Assembly: GCA_946480825.1 (NCBI GenBank)
Contig: CAMLLG010000013.1
Span: 1-64,000 of the forward strand
Reading direction: 5' to 3'
Source: an uncultured Lysobacteraceae bacterium
Lineage (GTDB): Bacteria > Pseudomonadota > Gammaproteobacteria > Xanthomonadales > Xanthomonadaceae
DNA: 64,000 bases
The notes under the pieces were generated by a model. The model saw nothing but the letters and a program-made list of their open reading frames with translations, made no database searches and was not told where the DNA came from. This document shows positions 7,268-16,821 of the stretch, piece by piece. Positions within the stretch are counted from its first letter, which is position 1. The number at the start of each line of letters is the position of its first letter. Made by a program: the position numbers and the translations under genes.

Positions 7268-9643
7268 TCATTCCCTGGTTTTCAGCGACGCCACCATGTC
7301 CAGCCGATCGATCCGACGGCGCACCACCAGCGCGCTGGCGACGCCGGCCGCCAGCACCGCGAGGCAGGCCCAGGCGTAGGTGCGCGCCCGGATCGCGACC
7401 GGAAAGAAGAACTGGTCGCTGCGCAGCAGTTCCACGATCAGATGCACCAGCGCATCCCCGGCGAGCATGCCCAGGGGCAGCGCGATCGCGATCGTCAGCC
7501 CCAGTTCGCCCAGCAGCAGGACCGAGACTTCGGTGCGGGTGAAGCCCAGCACGCGCAGGCTCGCCGATTCCCAGCCGCGTTCGGCCAGCGCGATGCGCGC
7601 GTTGTTGTAGACCACGCCGACCGCGATCACCACCGCGAACGCGGTCAGCAGCGTGCTCATGATCCGGATGTTGCGCGCGCTGATCTCCTGCATGTTGCGC
7701 CACAGCGTGGCCTTGCTGAAGGCGCCGACGATGCGCGGCACCGCCACCGCCGCGCGCAGGAACGCGTCTTCGCGCCCGCGCGCCACCGCCACCGCGAAGC
7801 GGGTGCTGACATCGTCCTCGCCGAGCAGACGGTTCAATGCGCGGCGCTCCATGTACGCGTTCAGGCCCATCATGTCGCGCACCGTCGCCACCACCGGCAC
7901 CATGCGCACCACCGCGCGGCCTTCCAGGGTTTCGATCCGGATGCGATCGCCGACGCGCACGCCGAGCTTCTCGGCGAGCCGGTCGGTCATCAGCAGACCG
8001 TCCCGGCGCGGCAGCGTCTGGCGGTTGTCGACATCGACGATGCGCTGCAGTTCGGGACGCGCGGCGTGCCCCTGGATCGCGATGCGCTCGCTGCGATGGC
8101 CGTGGATCAGCCGCACCGGTACGTCGCGACCGGATTCGACCGCGATCGCGCCGGGCAGCCTCGCGACGGTGTATCGCGCGCCGTCGTTCACCGGCTCGGC
8201 CACCCAGACGATCACGTCGCTGCGCATTTCGAGGTTGAACTTGCTGTCGACCACGGTTTCGATCGCGTCGCGGAAGAAGTTGCCCATGATCACGATCGCC
8301 ACCGCCGCGGCGATGCCGACGACCGACAGTGCGCTGCGCAGCGGCCGCCGTTCGAGGTTGCGCAGGATCATCCGCAGCATCGTCGGCAGCCCGGCGATGC
8401 CGAGGCGTTCGGGCAACGTGCGCCGATAGCGGCCCGGCGCCGGCGGACGCATGGCCTCGGCCGGGGCGAGGCGCATGGTCGCGAACAGCGGATTGAGGGT
8501 GCCGGCCACCGCGGTCGCCAGCACGATGCCCAGACTCACCAGCAGCAGCCGGGGCGCGAGCCGGTGTTCGAATTCGGGGAAGCGGAAGAAATCCGCGTAC
8601 AGACCGACGAAGAGCGTGCCGAGCCACTTGCCCAGCAGCGCGCCGAGCGCGAGCCCCGCGATCACGATCAGCAGCACGAGCTTGAGGTAGAACCCGCCGA
8701 TGCTGCGGTTCGGATAGCCCAGCGCCTTCAGCGCCGCGATCTGTTCGCGCTGGGTCGCGATCAGGCGCGAGATCACCACGTTGAGCAGGAACGCGGCGAC
8801 GGCCAGGAAGATCGACGGCAGCACCGTGCCCAGCACATGCTGTTCGCGGATCTCGTTCTCCAGCATCGCGTGCGAGGTCTGGTCCGCGCGGCCGTGGGCT
8901 TCGCGGCCGCCATGGGGCGAGATCGCGCGCTCCACCGCGGCGATGGCCGCGGCTTCCGAGGCGCCCGGCGCGAGCTTGATCGCGATGCGGTTGAACGCGC
9001 CGTCCATGTCGTAGGCGGCGGCGAGCGTTTCGCGGTCGACCCAGAACACGCCGAAGCCGCGCATGTCCGGCATGCCGCCGAAGCCGGCGAAGATGTACTC
9101 GGGCGACAGCGCGATGCCGACGATGCGCAGATCGCGCCGTTTGCCGTCGATCAGTGCGGTGACGCGGTCGCCGGGGGCGAGGCCGCGGGCCTCGGCGAAG
9201 CCTTCCGACACCAGCGCGTCGAGCGTGCCGTCCGGGTGCGCGGCGTTCGCGTCCAGCCCGCGCCCGCGGCGCAACGAGACCCGATTCATGCGCGGCGGAT
9301 GCAGAGGATCGAGGCCGATCAGATGGCCCATGATCGGGTCGCTGCTGTTGGCGATCTCTACCCGCACGGTGTGTTCGATCGTGGTCTGCACGTCGGCGAC
9401 GCCGGGCAGCGCGCGCAGGCGGTCGGCCAGCGCATCGGGCGCGCGTTTCACCGCGGCGAACACGTCGGCGAAGCGGTCGGCGGCATAGTAGCGGTCGCGC
9501 GCCAGCGTCAGCGAATCCACCGCGCTGAGGGTGGTGATGAAACCGGCGACGCCGCTGGCCACCACCAGCGCGATGGTCAGCGCCTGGCTCCACAACAGGC
9601 GCAGATCGCGCAGCAGCTTGCGATCGAGGGCGCGCATGTTCAT
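7268..9643 (-). CDS. ABC transporter permease with two FtsX domains, 791 aa
   Basis: This is a large permease of the FtsX/MacB/LolE superfamily. An N-terminal membrane helix (ALTIALVVASGVAGFITTL) is followed by a periplasmic MacB-like domain. A first three-helix FtsX unit lies near residues 270-420 and contains the conserved REQIAALKALGY coupling loop. A second periplasmic domain and a final FtsX unit with ERGWESASLRVLGF come next. The two-unit layout suits single-subunit permeases that pair with a LolD-like ATPase (encoded at 9735-10505) and an adaptor protein (encoded immediately downstream). Such trios export lipids, peptides or drugs; the substrate is not deducible. The start MNMRALD is reached through a chain of short overlapping ORFs, described separately. 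Confidence 0.92.
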   Translation of the reverse strand: MNMRALDRKLLRDLRLLWSQALTIALVVASGVAGFITTLSAVDSLTLARDRYYAADRFADVFAAVKRAPDALADRLRALPGVADVQTTIEHTVRVEIANSSDPIMGHLIGLDPLHPPRMNRVSLRRGRGLDANAAHPDGTLDALVSEGFAEARGLAPGDRVTALIDGKRRDLRIVGIALSPEYIFAGFGGMPDMRGFGVFWVDRETLAAAYDMDGAFNRIAIKLAPGASEAAAIAAVERAISPHGGREAHGRADQTSHAMLENEIREQHVLGTVLPSIFLAVAAFLLNVVISRLIATQREQIAALKALGYPNRSIGGFYLKLVLLIVIAGLALGALLGKWLGTLFVGLYADFFRFPEFEHRLAPRLLLVSLGIVLATAVAGTLNPLFATMRLAPAEAMRPPAPGRYRRTLPERLGIAGLPTMLRMILRNLERRPLRSALSVVGIAAAVAIVIMGNFFRDAIETVVDSKFNLEMRSDVIVWVAEPVNDGARYTVARLPGAIAVESGRDVPVRLIHGHRSERIAIQGHAARPELQRIVDVDNRQTLPRRDGLLMTDRLAEKLGVRVGDRIRIETLEGRAVVRMVPVVATVRDMMGLNAYMERRALNRLLGEDDVSTRFAVAVARGREDAFLRAAVAVPRIVGAFSKATLWRNMQEISARNIRIMSTLLTAFAVVIAVGVVYNNARIALAERGWESASLRVLGFTRTEVSVLLLGELGLTIAIALPLGMLAGDALVHLIVELLRSDQFFFPVAIRARTYAWACLAVLAAGVASALVVRRRIDRLDMVASLKTRE

Positions 9644-9651
9644 GACCGCCC

Positions 9652-9721
9652 GCTCATGACGTCGTGCTCATGACACCGTGCTCATGACACCGTGCCGATG
9701 ACTGCATGCGCATGACGATGT
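9652..9721 (-). repeat. Five 14-bp tandem repeats between ABC ATPase and FtsX permease genes
   Basis: On the plus strand the unit is GCTCATGAC followed by five variable bases (ACCGT in two copies). Copies start at 9652, 9666, 9680, 9694 and 9708, with the last two diverged (GCCGATGAC, GCGCATGAC). On the minus strand, the coding strand of both neighbours, the three intact units each give a five-codon ORF beginning ATGAGC, whose TGA overlaps the next ATG. The last one ends on the ATGA of the permease start codon at 9643. Confidence 0.85.
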
Positions 9722-9734
9722 AGCCACGATGCCG

Positions 9735-10505
<771 letters not shown>

Positions 10506-10612
10506 GGTTCGAATATACGCAGGAAACGCCGCCGGCATTTGACGGCGGTCAATGTGTCGCGGCCCGATCGGTGACTCAATGGCGGCTCTACCATCGTCCT
10601 GCGGGGTGCGTC

Positions 10613-11455
10613 GTGATCAAGGATCTCCTGGTTCCCTACGTGAACGCCGACAGCGAAGGCGCGCCGGTTTCGGCGGCGATCGCGATCGCGCGTATCTTCG
10701 AAGCGCATGTCGCGCTGCTGGTCACGGTGGACGTGCCGGCGCCGATGCCCAGCGACTGGGGCGCGATGGCCTACGACATCTATGCCCGCCTGCACGAAGA
10801 GGCGCGTCGGCGCGCGCACGCCCGCGCCGACGACCTCCGCGCGAAGTTCGCGCAGGCCGACGTGCCGGTGGAGGTGCGCGTCGCCGAGGCGGTGTCGGTG
10901 TTTCCGCAGAACACCGCCGCGATGCATGCGCGCCATGCCGACCTCGCCGTGCTGCCGTCGATGCCGCGCGACGGGGTCGAGAGCATGCTCGTGCACGATT
11001 ACTTCCACGATCTGCTGCGTCATTCCGGGCGGCCGTTGCTGGTGGTGCCGCCTGGCGGCGCGATGACGTTGCCGCCGCGGCGCGCGGTGGTCGCATGGAA
11101 ACCCACGCGCGAGGCCGCGCGCGCCGTCGCCGACGCCATGCCGCTGTTGCGGATGGCCGATGCGGTGGACGTGATGGTGGTGGACCCGGCGGTCGGCGAA
11201 GCCGCGTACGGCGGCGAACCCGGCGCCGACATCGCCGCGCATCTGGCCCGGCACGGACTGAAGGTGGACGTGGTGACGCGGCCACGCATGAATTTCTCGG
11301 TGGCCTACGCGCTGCTCGATCACGCGCGGATGGTCGGCGCGGATCTGCTGGTCGCCGGTGGTTACGGCCATTCGCGGTTGCGTGAGGCGATGCTCGGCGG
11401 CACCACCCGCGAACTGCTGCAGACCGCGCACCTGCCGGTGCTGTTCTCGCATTGA
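10613..11455 (+). CDS. Universal stress protein (tandem UspA-like), 280 aa
   Basis: Two Usp domains are joined in one chain, a common arrangement for cytoplasmic stress proteins. The first begins [19 protein letters not shown]. The second begins [20 protein letters not shown] and ends with [21 protein letters not shown], which is the nucleotide-binding signature (G-x2-G-x9-G followed by [19 protein letters not shown]). The first half lacks an obvious version of this motif, so probably only the C-terminal domain binds ATP. I chose the GTG at 10613, which starts exactly at the first strand; an ATG at 10571 would add 14 residues with no family resemblance. It is the first of three same-strand genes for membrane or stress functions. 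Confidence 0.88.
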   Translation: MIKDLLVPYVNADSEGAPVSAAIAIARIFEAHVALLVTVDVPAPMPSDWGAMAYDIYARLHEEARRRAHARADDLRAKFAQADVPVEVRVAEAVSVFPQNTAAMHARHADLAVLPSMPRDGVESMLVHDYFHDLLRHSGRPLLVVPPGGAMTLPPRRAVVAWKPTREAARAVADAMPLLRMADAVDVMVVDPAVGEAAYGGEPGADIAAHLARHGLKVDVVTRPRMNFSVAYALLDHARMVGADLLVAGGYGHSRLREAMLGGTTRELLQTAHLPVLFSH

Positions 11456-11533
11456 ACCGGTTCGTTGGCGGTTCGACCGCGCCGTCGCGCACGGCATCGC
11501 GACCGGCGTCGCGCGGGCGGCGGTCGGCGACGC

Positions 11534-12238
11534 ATGCCTTCTTCGCCTGAAGTCGCACCGCCCGCGCATCCGCGCCATCTGCGCCTGCCGCTGCGCGCGC
11601 TCGCGATCCTCGCGCCGTGCGTCGTCGCCGTGCTGCTGTTGTCCGTCGACGCCGTGAATGCCGGTCTGCATCGCCTGTTGTCCCTCGCCGAGCCGACCAT
11701 CGCCTCGCATCCGGTGTCGGGATTGCTGCTGTTCGTCGCCTTGTCCGTCCTGTCGGCGGTGGTCGCGTTCTTCTCCAGTGCGCTGCTGGTGCCGGTGGCG
11801 GTCTACACGTGGGGCACGCTGCCGACGATGGCGCTGCTCTGGCTGGGCTGGTGGCTCGGCGGCGCGCTGACCTATGCCTTCGGCCGCGCGCTGCGCCGCC
11901 CGCTGGTGCGGTTCGCGGGCCACGGCGCGCACGTCGATTTCTATCGCCGGCGCATTCCCGCCGACGCCGGGTTCGCGGTGGTGCTGTTGCTGCAGTTCGC
12001 GCTGCCGTCGGAAATTCCGGGATATCTGTGCGGCGTCATGCGGGTGCCGTTCCGTACCTATGCGCTCGCGCTCGCGGTGGCGGAGTTGCCGTATGCGCTG
12101 GGCACGGTGCTGATGGGCGACAGCCTGTTGCAGCAACGCATGGGTCTGCTGCTGTCGCTGGGCGTGCTCGGCGCATCGGTCAGTGGCTATGCTGTGCGCA
12201 GGCTGCGTCGACGCCTGTCGTCGTCGGCGCCCGCCTGA
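11534..12238 (+). CDS. VTT-domain (TVP38/TMEM64, DedA-like) inner-membrane protein, 234 aa
   Basis: This is a polytopic membrane protein of the VTT (SNARE-associated) superfamily, whose members are implicated in lipid scrambling or transport in bacteria. After a proline-rich cytoplasmic start and a first helix (ALAILAPCVVAVLLL) come the family's hallmark segments: the re-entrant region around VVAFFSSALLVPVAVYTWG, the helix WLGWWLGGALTYAFGRALRR, and the second re-entrant LLLQFALPSEIPGYLCG. The glycine in GGALTY and the proline in the second loop fit the family. The ATG at 11534 is preceded by a short arginine-rich in-frame extension that I excluded as non-coding in appearance. The same fold occurs fused to a flavoenzyme at 32388-34523. 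Confidence 0.82.
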   Translation: MPSSPEVAPPAHPRHLRLPLRALAILAPCVVAVLLLSVDAVNAGLHRLLSLAEPTIASHPVSGLLLFVALSVLSAVVAFFSSALLVPVAVYTWGTLPTMALLWLGWWLGGALTYAFGRALRRPLVRFAGHGAHVDFYRRRIPADAGFAVVLLLQFALPSEIPGYLCGVMRVPFRTYALALAVAELPYALGTVLMGDSLLQQRMGLLLSLGVLGASVSGYAVRRLRRRLSSSAPA

Positions 12239-12308
12239 TCCCGCCGAATCGATATCTCGCCGAATCGATATCCTGCCGAACCGATCAACTCATCCCGCCG
12301 GACCAACG

Positions 12309-13550
12309 ATGCCGCCGCTCTCCACCGAACTGCTGGGTTTCTGCGTCGCCTTCGCGGTCGGCCTGCTGATCGGCATCGAACGCGAGCGCAACAAGGGCGA
12401 GGGCCCGCACCGCGCCGCGGCCGGCGTGCGCACCTTCATCCTGGTCGCGCTCGCCGGCGCCATCGCCCAGCGCGTGGGCGGCGTGGGCGTCGCCGTCGGC
12501 GGTGCGTTCGTCGCGCTGGCGGCGCTGGCGAGCTATCGCCGCAGCCGCAGCGAAGATCCCGGTCTGACCACCGAAGTCGCGATGCTGGTGACCTTCCTGA
12601 TCGGGGTGTTGGCGATGATCGCGCTGCCGCTCGCGGCCGGCCTGGGCGTGGTCGTGGCGCTGGTGCTGGCGAGCAAGTCGACGCTGCACGGTTTCATCCG
12701 CGACACCCTGACCGAACAGGAGCTGCACGACGCGTTATTGCTCGCGGCCGCGGCGGTGGTGGTGTTGCCGCTGTTGCCGGATCGCGCCATCGATCCGTGG
12801 AACGCGTTCAATCCGCACACGCTCTGGCTGCTGGTGGTGCTGGTGATGGCGATCAACGCCGGCGGCTACGTCGCGCTGCGCCTGCTCGGCCCGGGCGCTG
12901 GCCTGGCGCTGGCCGGTTTCGTCGGCGGTTTCGTCTCCAGCACCGCGACCATCGCCGCGATGGGCGACCGCGCGCGCGCCGCGCCGCAGTGGCTCGCGCA
13001 GTGCGCGGCGGCCGCGCTGTTCTCGAACGTCGCCACCATGCTCATGCTCGCGGCCGTGATCGGCGCGCTGTCGCCGCCGCTCTTGCGGCAGCTGACATGG
13101 CCGTTGATGTTCTCGGGCGGCACCGCGGTCATCGTGGCGGCGTCGACGCGCGGCCGGCGCACCGCCGGCGCGGTCGACGACCGTCCGGTCGCGCCGGGGC
13201 GGCCGTTCGAACCGCGGCAGGCGCTGGTGTTCGCCGCCATCGTCGGTGCGATCCTGCTGTTCTCGTCCGCCGTGCATGGTTGGCTGGGCGATGCCGGCGT
13301 CGTCATCGCCGCGGGCGTGTCCGGCCTGGCCGATCTGCACGCCGCCGCCGCGTCGGTGGCGCAGCTCGTCGAGGGCGACGCGCTCGACGCGCCCGCCGCC
13401 GGTCTGCCGGTGTTCGTCGCGCTGGTCGCGAATTCCTGCAGCAAACTGCTGATGGCCTGGCTGCGCGGCGGCCGCGCGTTCCTGCTGCGCGTGCTGCCTG
13501 GCGTGGTGCTGATCGTGCTCGCGTTCGCGCTGGGGTTGTGGCTTACGTGA
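12309..13550 (+). CDS. MgtC/DUF4010 family membrane protein, 413 aa
   Basis: The protein is almost entirely hydrophobic, with about a dozen predicted membrane helices. The N-terminal third has the MgtC-family hallmark: a GLLIGIERER segment with the charged ERER just after helix one, then GVRTFILVALAGA and the EVAMLVTFLIGVLAM helix. The remainder is the DUF4010 type, with GFVGGFVSSTATIAAMG and a closing SGLADLHAAAASVAQL and NSCSKLLMAW. The function of this double family is not established; MgtC relatives influence Mg2+ homeostasis and ATP synthase activity. The start ATG at 12309 follows an intergenic stretch with a short repeat (GCCGAATCGATATC twice, 12242-12275). Confidence 0.85.
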   Translation: MPPLSTELLGFCVAFAVGLLIGIERERNKGEGPHRAAAGVRTFILVALAGAIAQRVGGVGVAVGGAFVALAALASYRRSRSEDPGLTTEVAMLVTFLIGVLAMIALPLAAGLGVVVALVLASKSTLHGFIRDTLTEQELHDALLLAAAAVVVLPLLPDRAIDPWNAFNPHTLWLLVVLVMAINAGGYVALRLLGPGAGLALAGFVGGFVSSTATIAAMGDRARAAPQWLAQCAAAALFSNVATMLMLAAVIGALSPPLLRQLTWPLMFSGGTAVIVAASTRGRRTAGAVDDRPVAPGRPFEPRQALVFAAIVGAILLFSSAVHGWLGDAGVVIAAGVSGLADLHAAAASVAQLVEGDALDAPAAGLPVFVALVANSCSKLLMAWLRGGRAFLLRVLPGVVLIVLAFALGLWLT

Positions 13551-13723
13551 CGCCAATAGATGTCGTTACCGATAGACAGTCAGGATCCATCAAACATCTA
13601 TGGGGGAGGCAGCGCATATCCCCGCATCGATTGAAATATACGATCAAAATATAACTTTTTCTTAACATTATTGCGATTAGTTTGAACGATGGCCTAAGGA
13701 ATAGCCTCTTGGGGAGGGGCGCT

Positions 13724-14479
13724 ATGAGCAAGGAAAGGTGGAAAGAAATTGTGAGTATCCCAGCCATCGCGACATATGCTGGCACTGGCGCTTCTATGTG
13801 GGCATATCTCGCGGATTACTTGTTCGTGTCAACAGTTGTATTGTCTTCGGTGGTGATTGTTCTCTTTTTTACGTGCATACAAATTCATCAAAGATCCGTC
13901 AGATTTAAAAAATTCAAAATGATCGACTCTGATTTGCGGCGACTGACGCATCGCACAAAGGAGTATACCTATCATCTTCGACTTGCTAATAGTGAACAGG
14001 AATTCAAGTCGCTTTCGGCAGAAGCATTGCGCGATGTAGTCGACGCCGCTTCAATGGTGTTCAAAATTCTTTGTGAAGTGGAGTGTACGGTCTCGGTAAT
14101 GCTGAGGGTCGGAGGTGGAAGGCTTGCAACAACCCTTTACTCGCATAACGTCGATCCTCGCCGAAAAGAACAGCCTAGTCAGCCGCTATCGCCGGATGAA
14201 GGCGTTGCATCCGAAGCATTTAGGTGTCAAGAAGCGGTTGTCTGGACTTCCGGTCATCGCTCTTTTAAGCAAACGAGACAGAATCACGCCGATTTTTATT
14301 GCTCTGGGGTGACTGTTCCGTTCAAGGTTGGCGGTACTAATGCGGGATTGCTGAATATAGATAGTAGAGAAGAGAAAAAATTCAATCAAAAGGACCATCA
14401 GTATATCGCGACGCTATTTGCGGACTGCGTGGCACTGATCATTGAAATGCAGCAACTGAGAGAGGATCTTCATGTATGA
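13724..14479 (+). CDS. Membrane-anchored GAF-domain protein, AT-rich, 251 aa
   Basis: Two N-terminal membrane helices (about residues 10-30 and 35-55, SIPAIATYAGTGASMWAYLA and the following VVLSSVVIVLFF) are followed by a basic linker and a cytoplasmic GAF-like sensor domain. The latter is recognisable by the ending SGVTVPFKVGGTNAGLLNIDS followed by FADCVALIIEMQQL. No output domain is present in the chain, so it may signal through the small protein encoded immediately after it (ATGA overlap). The gene has a strong GGGGAGGGG ribosome site, which decides the start over the ATG at 13682. Its AT content is far above the flanking genes, indicating recent acquisition. Function unknown. Confidence 0.75.
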   Translation: MSKERWKEIVSIPAIATYAGTGASMWAYLADYLFVSTVVLSSVVIVLFFTCIQIHQRSVRFKKFKMIDSDLRRLTHRTKEYTYHLRLANSEQEFKSLSAEALRDVVDAASMVFKILCEVECTVSVMLRVGGGRLATTLYSHNVDPRRKEQPSQPLSPDEGVASEAFRCQEAVVWTSGHRSFKQTRQNHADFYCSGVTVPFKVGGTNAGLLNIDSREEKKFNQKDHQYIATLFADCVALIIEMQQLREDLHV

Positions 14480-14673
14480 AAGATGCCAATTCGAGGAGAA
14501 CATTGGATGTTAAAGAGGTTGCTAGGGAGTTGGACGAGTTTGCGTCATTTCTCAAAAACGATTTCGATAAAATCGTTCTTGCCGAAACGGATTCTTTGCA
14601 AGACGGTATCTCCATGCTGAATGAGAGACCACGCCTGCGTGAGGTGGATAATTCCGAAGATGTGGCGGCTTAG
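14476..14673 (+). CDS. Small acidic helical protein coupled to the GAF gene, 65 aa
   Basis: The start codon overlaps the stop of the GAF gene (ATGA at 14476-14479), so the two are translated together. The product is charged and predicted helical (VKEVARELDEFASFLKND), with no cysteine, membrane segment or recognised domain. A partner, inhibitor or toxin/antitoxin-like role can be imagined, but nothing in the sequence proves one. The stop codon TAG is formed at the exact left border of the repeat element at 14671-14933. If that element inserted at a TA, as its ends suggest, the original reading also ended in TAG and the protein is full length. Confidence 0.6.
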   Translation: MKDANSRRTLDVKEVARELDEFASFLKNDFDKIVLAETDSLQDGISMLNERPRLREVDNSEDVAA

Positions 14674-14933
14674 AGCGTGTTGTGCACTTTTCGCATGCCG
14701 CGAAGCCCGTGCCTGAGCCAAGGCGCGCACCGCCGCCAAGGCTGGCGGCCTTGGCAAGGTGCGCAACGCCGGATCGGGCCCGCAGACGGCCTTCCCTCCG
14801 GGTTGCGCCCCTGTGGCGCCGATCCTGCGGCCCGTGGCTTGCCTTGGCCACCAGCCAAGGCTGCGCCACGGAACCTTGTCTCGACGCCACAGGCTGCGCA
14901 ACGCGACATATGAAAAGTGCACAACGCGCTCTA
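14671..14933. mobile_element. MITE-like element with 27-bp terminal inverted repeats
   Basis: The left end starts TAGAGCGTGTTGTGCACTTT and the right end, read inward on the other strand, starts TAGAGCGCGTTGTGCACTTT; 24 of 27 end positions agree. The 263-bp interior is GC-rich and imperfectly palindromic, with repeated CCAAGGC/GCCTTGG blocks and no credible gene. TA at both outer edges would be a two-base target duplication of the Tc1/mariner or IS630 kind. The element separates the small gene at 14476 from the terminator at 15009, which looks like the original end of that operon. Confidence 0.6.
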
Positions 14934-15008
14934 GGTGGTAACGCAACCTCGAGCTATCGGCTTCAATCGCGTATTCGTCTGCAGATTCAAGGCTAAATGG
15001 AAATAACA

Positions 15009-15035
15009 ATACTGGAGCCCGCCAGTATTTCTTTT
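15009..15035 (+). terminator. Rho-independent terminator downstream of the GAF operon
   Basis: A perfect 7-bp stem ATACTGG/CCAGTAT with a six-base loop is followed by TTTCTTTT. It is oriented for + strand transcription and is AT-rich like the GAF island, from which it is now separated by the repeat element. Confidence 0.65.
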
Positions 15036-15116
15036 GCTTCAGATGTGGCAGTGAACTGCTGGCGTGCCGCTTACGAAACGATCGTCCGAGATCGCCGAAC
15101 TCATCGGAATCGGGTT

Positions 15117-16724
15117 TCAGCGCAGCGCGCGCTGGATTTCTTCCAGCGAACGTCCGCGGGTGTCCACGCCGGCGCGCCACAGCATCACGCCGGAGACCGC
15201 CATCGGCAGCGCGATCAGCAGCGCCGACAGCGCGAAATGATCGAAGAACGCAAACAGGCCGAGACCGGCGCCGATGATGCCGCCGAGTTTCGAACTGGCC
15301 GCGATCAGCCCCGAACCGGTGGCGCGCAGCGAGACCGGATAGATTTCCGCGGCATAGGGAATCAGCATCGCGATCACGCCGCTGACGCTGATCAGCAGCG
15401 CGGCGGTCGCGGCCACCGTCGCCGGCTGCGACTTGAGCTGCAGCCAACCCATCGCGAAGAACGCGAGCAGCGACAGCGTGGTCAGGCCGATGAACAGCAC
15501 CAGCGCGCGGATGCTGCTCCAGTGGTGATACAGCCACACCACCACCGCGATGCCGGGCAGGGCCAGCACCGCCGAACGCGCCAGCAGTGCGCTGGCGGCC
15601 TTCGGGTCCACGCCCAGTTCGACGAGATTGGTCGGCAGCCAGAGCAGGAAACCGAAATTGGCGAGCCCCCAGGCGACGCCGCAGACCAGCAGGCCGGCGC
15701 TGATGCGCGCGTGCGGGCCGCGCAGCAGCGCGCGCATGCCGGTGACCGGATGGCCTTCGTCGATCGCGGCATGGCCGTGGTCGGCGTCGGGGTCGTCCTC
15801 GATCGCGCCGGTGGAACCGCCGGCGAACTTGCGCAGCACCGCGCGCGCTTCGTTCTCCAGACCCATGTTCGACAGGAACCGCGGCGATTCCGGAATCCAG
15901 CGATTGAGCACGATGATGATCGCGCCGGTGGGCAGGCCCAGCAGCCACAGCACGCGCCAGCTGAACATCGGTTCGAGGATCGCGGCCGCACCCGACGCCA
16001 GCAGATAACCCGCGGAGGTGCCGACGCCGCCCAGCGCCACCAGCAGCCAGCCGCGGTGCGCCGCCGGCACCGTCTCGGCCATCAGGGTGAACACGATCGG
16101 CAGCAGGCCGCCGGCCGAGGCGCCCATCAGGAAACACATCGCGAGGTTCCACTCGAAGTCCGGCATCGCGCCGCAGATCGCGGTGCCGATGAACATCAGC
16201 GCCGAGAGCAGGATCGCCGCGCGCCGCCCGAACAGATCGCCGATCCGGCCCCACACCACGGAGCCAACCGTGGTGCCGGTCAGCGCGAACAGCGCCAGCA
16301 GGCTCGCCCGCGATTTGGTGATTTCGTATTCGCTGCTCATGCCCGGCATCACGAAGCCGAGGGTCGCCGGTTTCATCACGTCCACCGCCAGCGCGATCGC
16401 CAGCACCACCACCAGGGTCCAGTGCGCGCGGTTGAGCGCCACGCCGTCGGCGACATGAAACCAGCGATGATCGCGCGCGGACTGCCCGGCGGCGCGCAGG
16501 CGGTCCAGCCGCGGCGTCAGCCCGTACATCGAGAACGCCAGACCGACCGGAATCGCCGCCATCCCCAGCCACATTTCCAGGGTCATCGGCATGCCCACCA
16601 TCTGCCAGTGGGTGTGCTGGCCCATCATGAACATGGGCATGTGGGCGAAGACGCCGGCGAACACCAGCAGGCAACCGAACCAGAACGCGATGGGGTGGTG
16701 GAACGCGATGCTGCCGTGTTTCAT
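15117..16724 (-). CDS. MFS transporter, sugar/aromatic-acid type, 535 aa
   Basis: This is a major facilitator superfamily permease with 12 predicted helices. The conserved loop motif after helix two is visible as GRIGDLFGRRAAIL, and a matching sugar-porter-like motif follows helix six (WIPESPRFL). The C-terminal half ends IPYAAEIYPVSLRATGSG, a sequence typical of the SV2/aromatic acid and sugar porter branches. Unusually, the N-terminus is extended by about 80 residues with two extra hydrophobic stretches rich in His and Met (MPMFMMGQHTHWQMVGMPM) before the standard first helix; this could bind a metal, but that is speculation. A His/Asp-rich loop (DPDADHGHAAIDEGH) lies in the central cytoplasmic loop. 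The substrate is unknown. Confidence 0.88.
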   Translation of the reverse strand: MKHGSIAFHHPIAFWFGCLLVFAGVFAHMPMFMMGQHTHWQMVGMPMTLEMWLGMAAIPVGLAFSMYGLTPRLDRLRAAGQSARDHRWFHVADGVALNRAHWTLVVVLAIALAVDVMKPATLGFVMPGMSSEYEITKSRASLLALFALTGTTVGSVVWGRIGDLFGRRAAILLSALMFIGTAICGAMPDFEWNLAMCFLMGASAGGLLPIVFTLMAETVPAAHRGWLLVALGGVGTSAGYLLASGAAAILEPMFSWRVLWLLGLPTGAIIIVLNRWIPESPRFLSNMGLENEARAVLRKFAGGSTGAIEDDPDADHGHAAIDEGHPVTGMRALLRGPHARISAGLLVCGVAWGLANFGFLLWLPTNLVELGVDPKAASALLARSAVLALPGIAVVVWLYHHWSSIRALVLFIGLTTLSLLAFFAMGWLQLKSQPATVAATAALLISVSGVIAMLIPYAAEIYPVSLRATGSGLIAASSKLGGIIGAGLGLFAFFDHFALSALLIALPMAVSGVMLWRAGVDTRGRSLEEIQRALR

Positions 16725-16821
16725 GCGGGGACCGGGGCGTGGGCGAGCCGCATGTTAGCCCGCGGACGGGGCGGCTGCGGGCCCCCGACATCGCACCGCA
16801 CGGAAGCGCCGGCGCGGAGCC

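Noticed and set aside
14677..14913. Small ORFs inside the 263-bp inverted-repeat element
   Set aside because: They read through palindromes on both strands and have no start signal; the element is non-coding.
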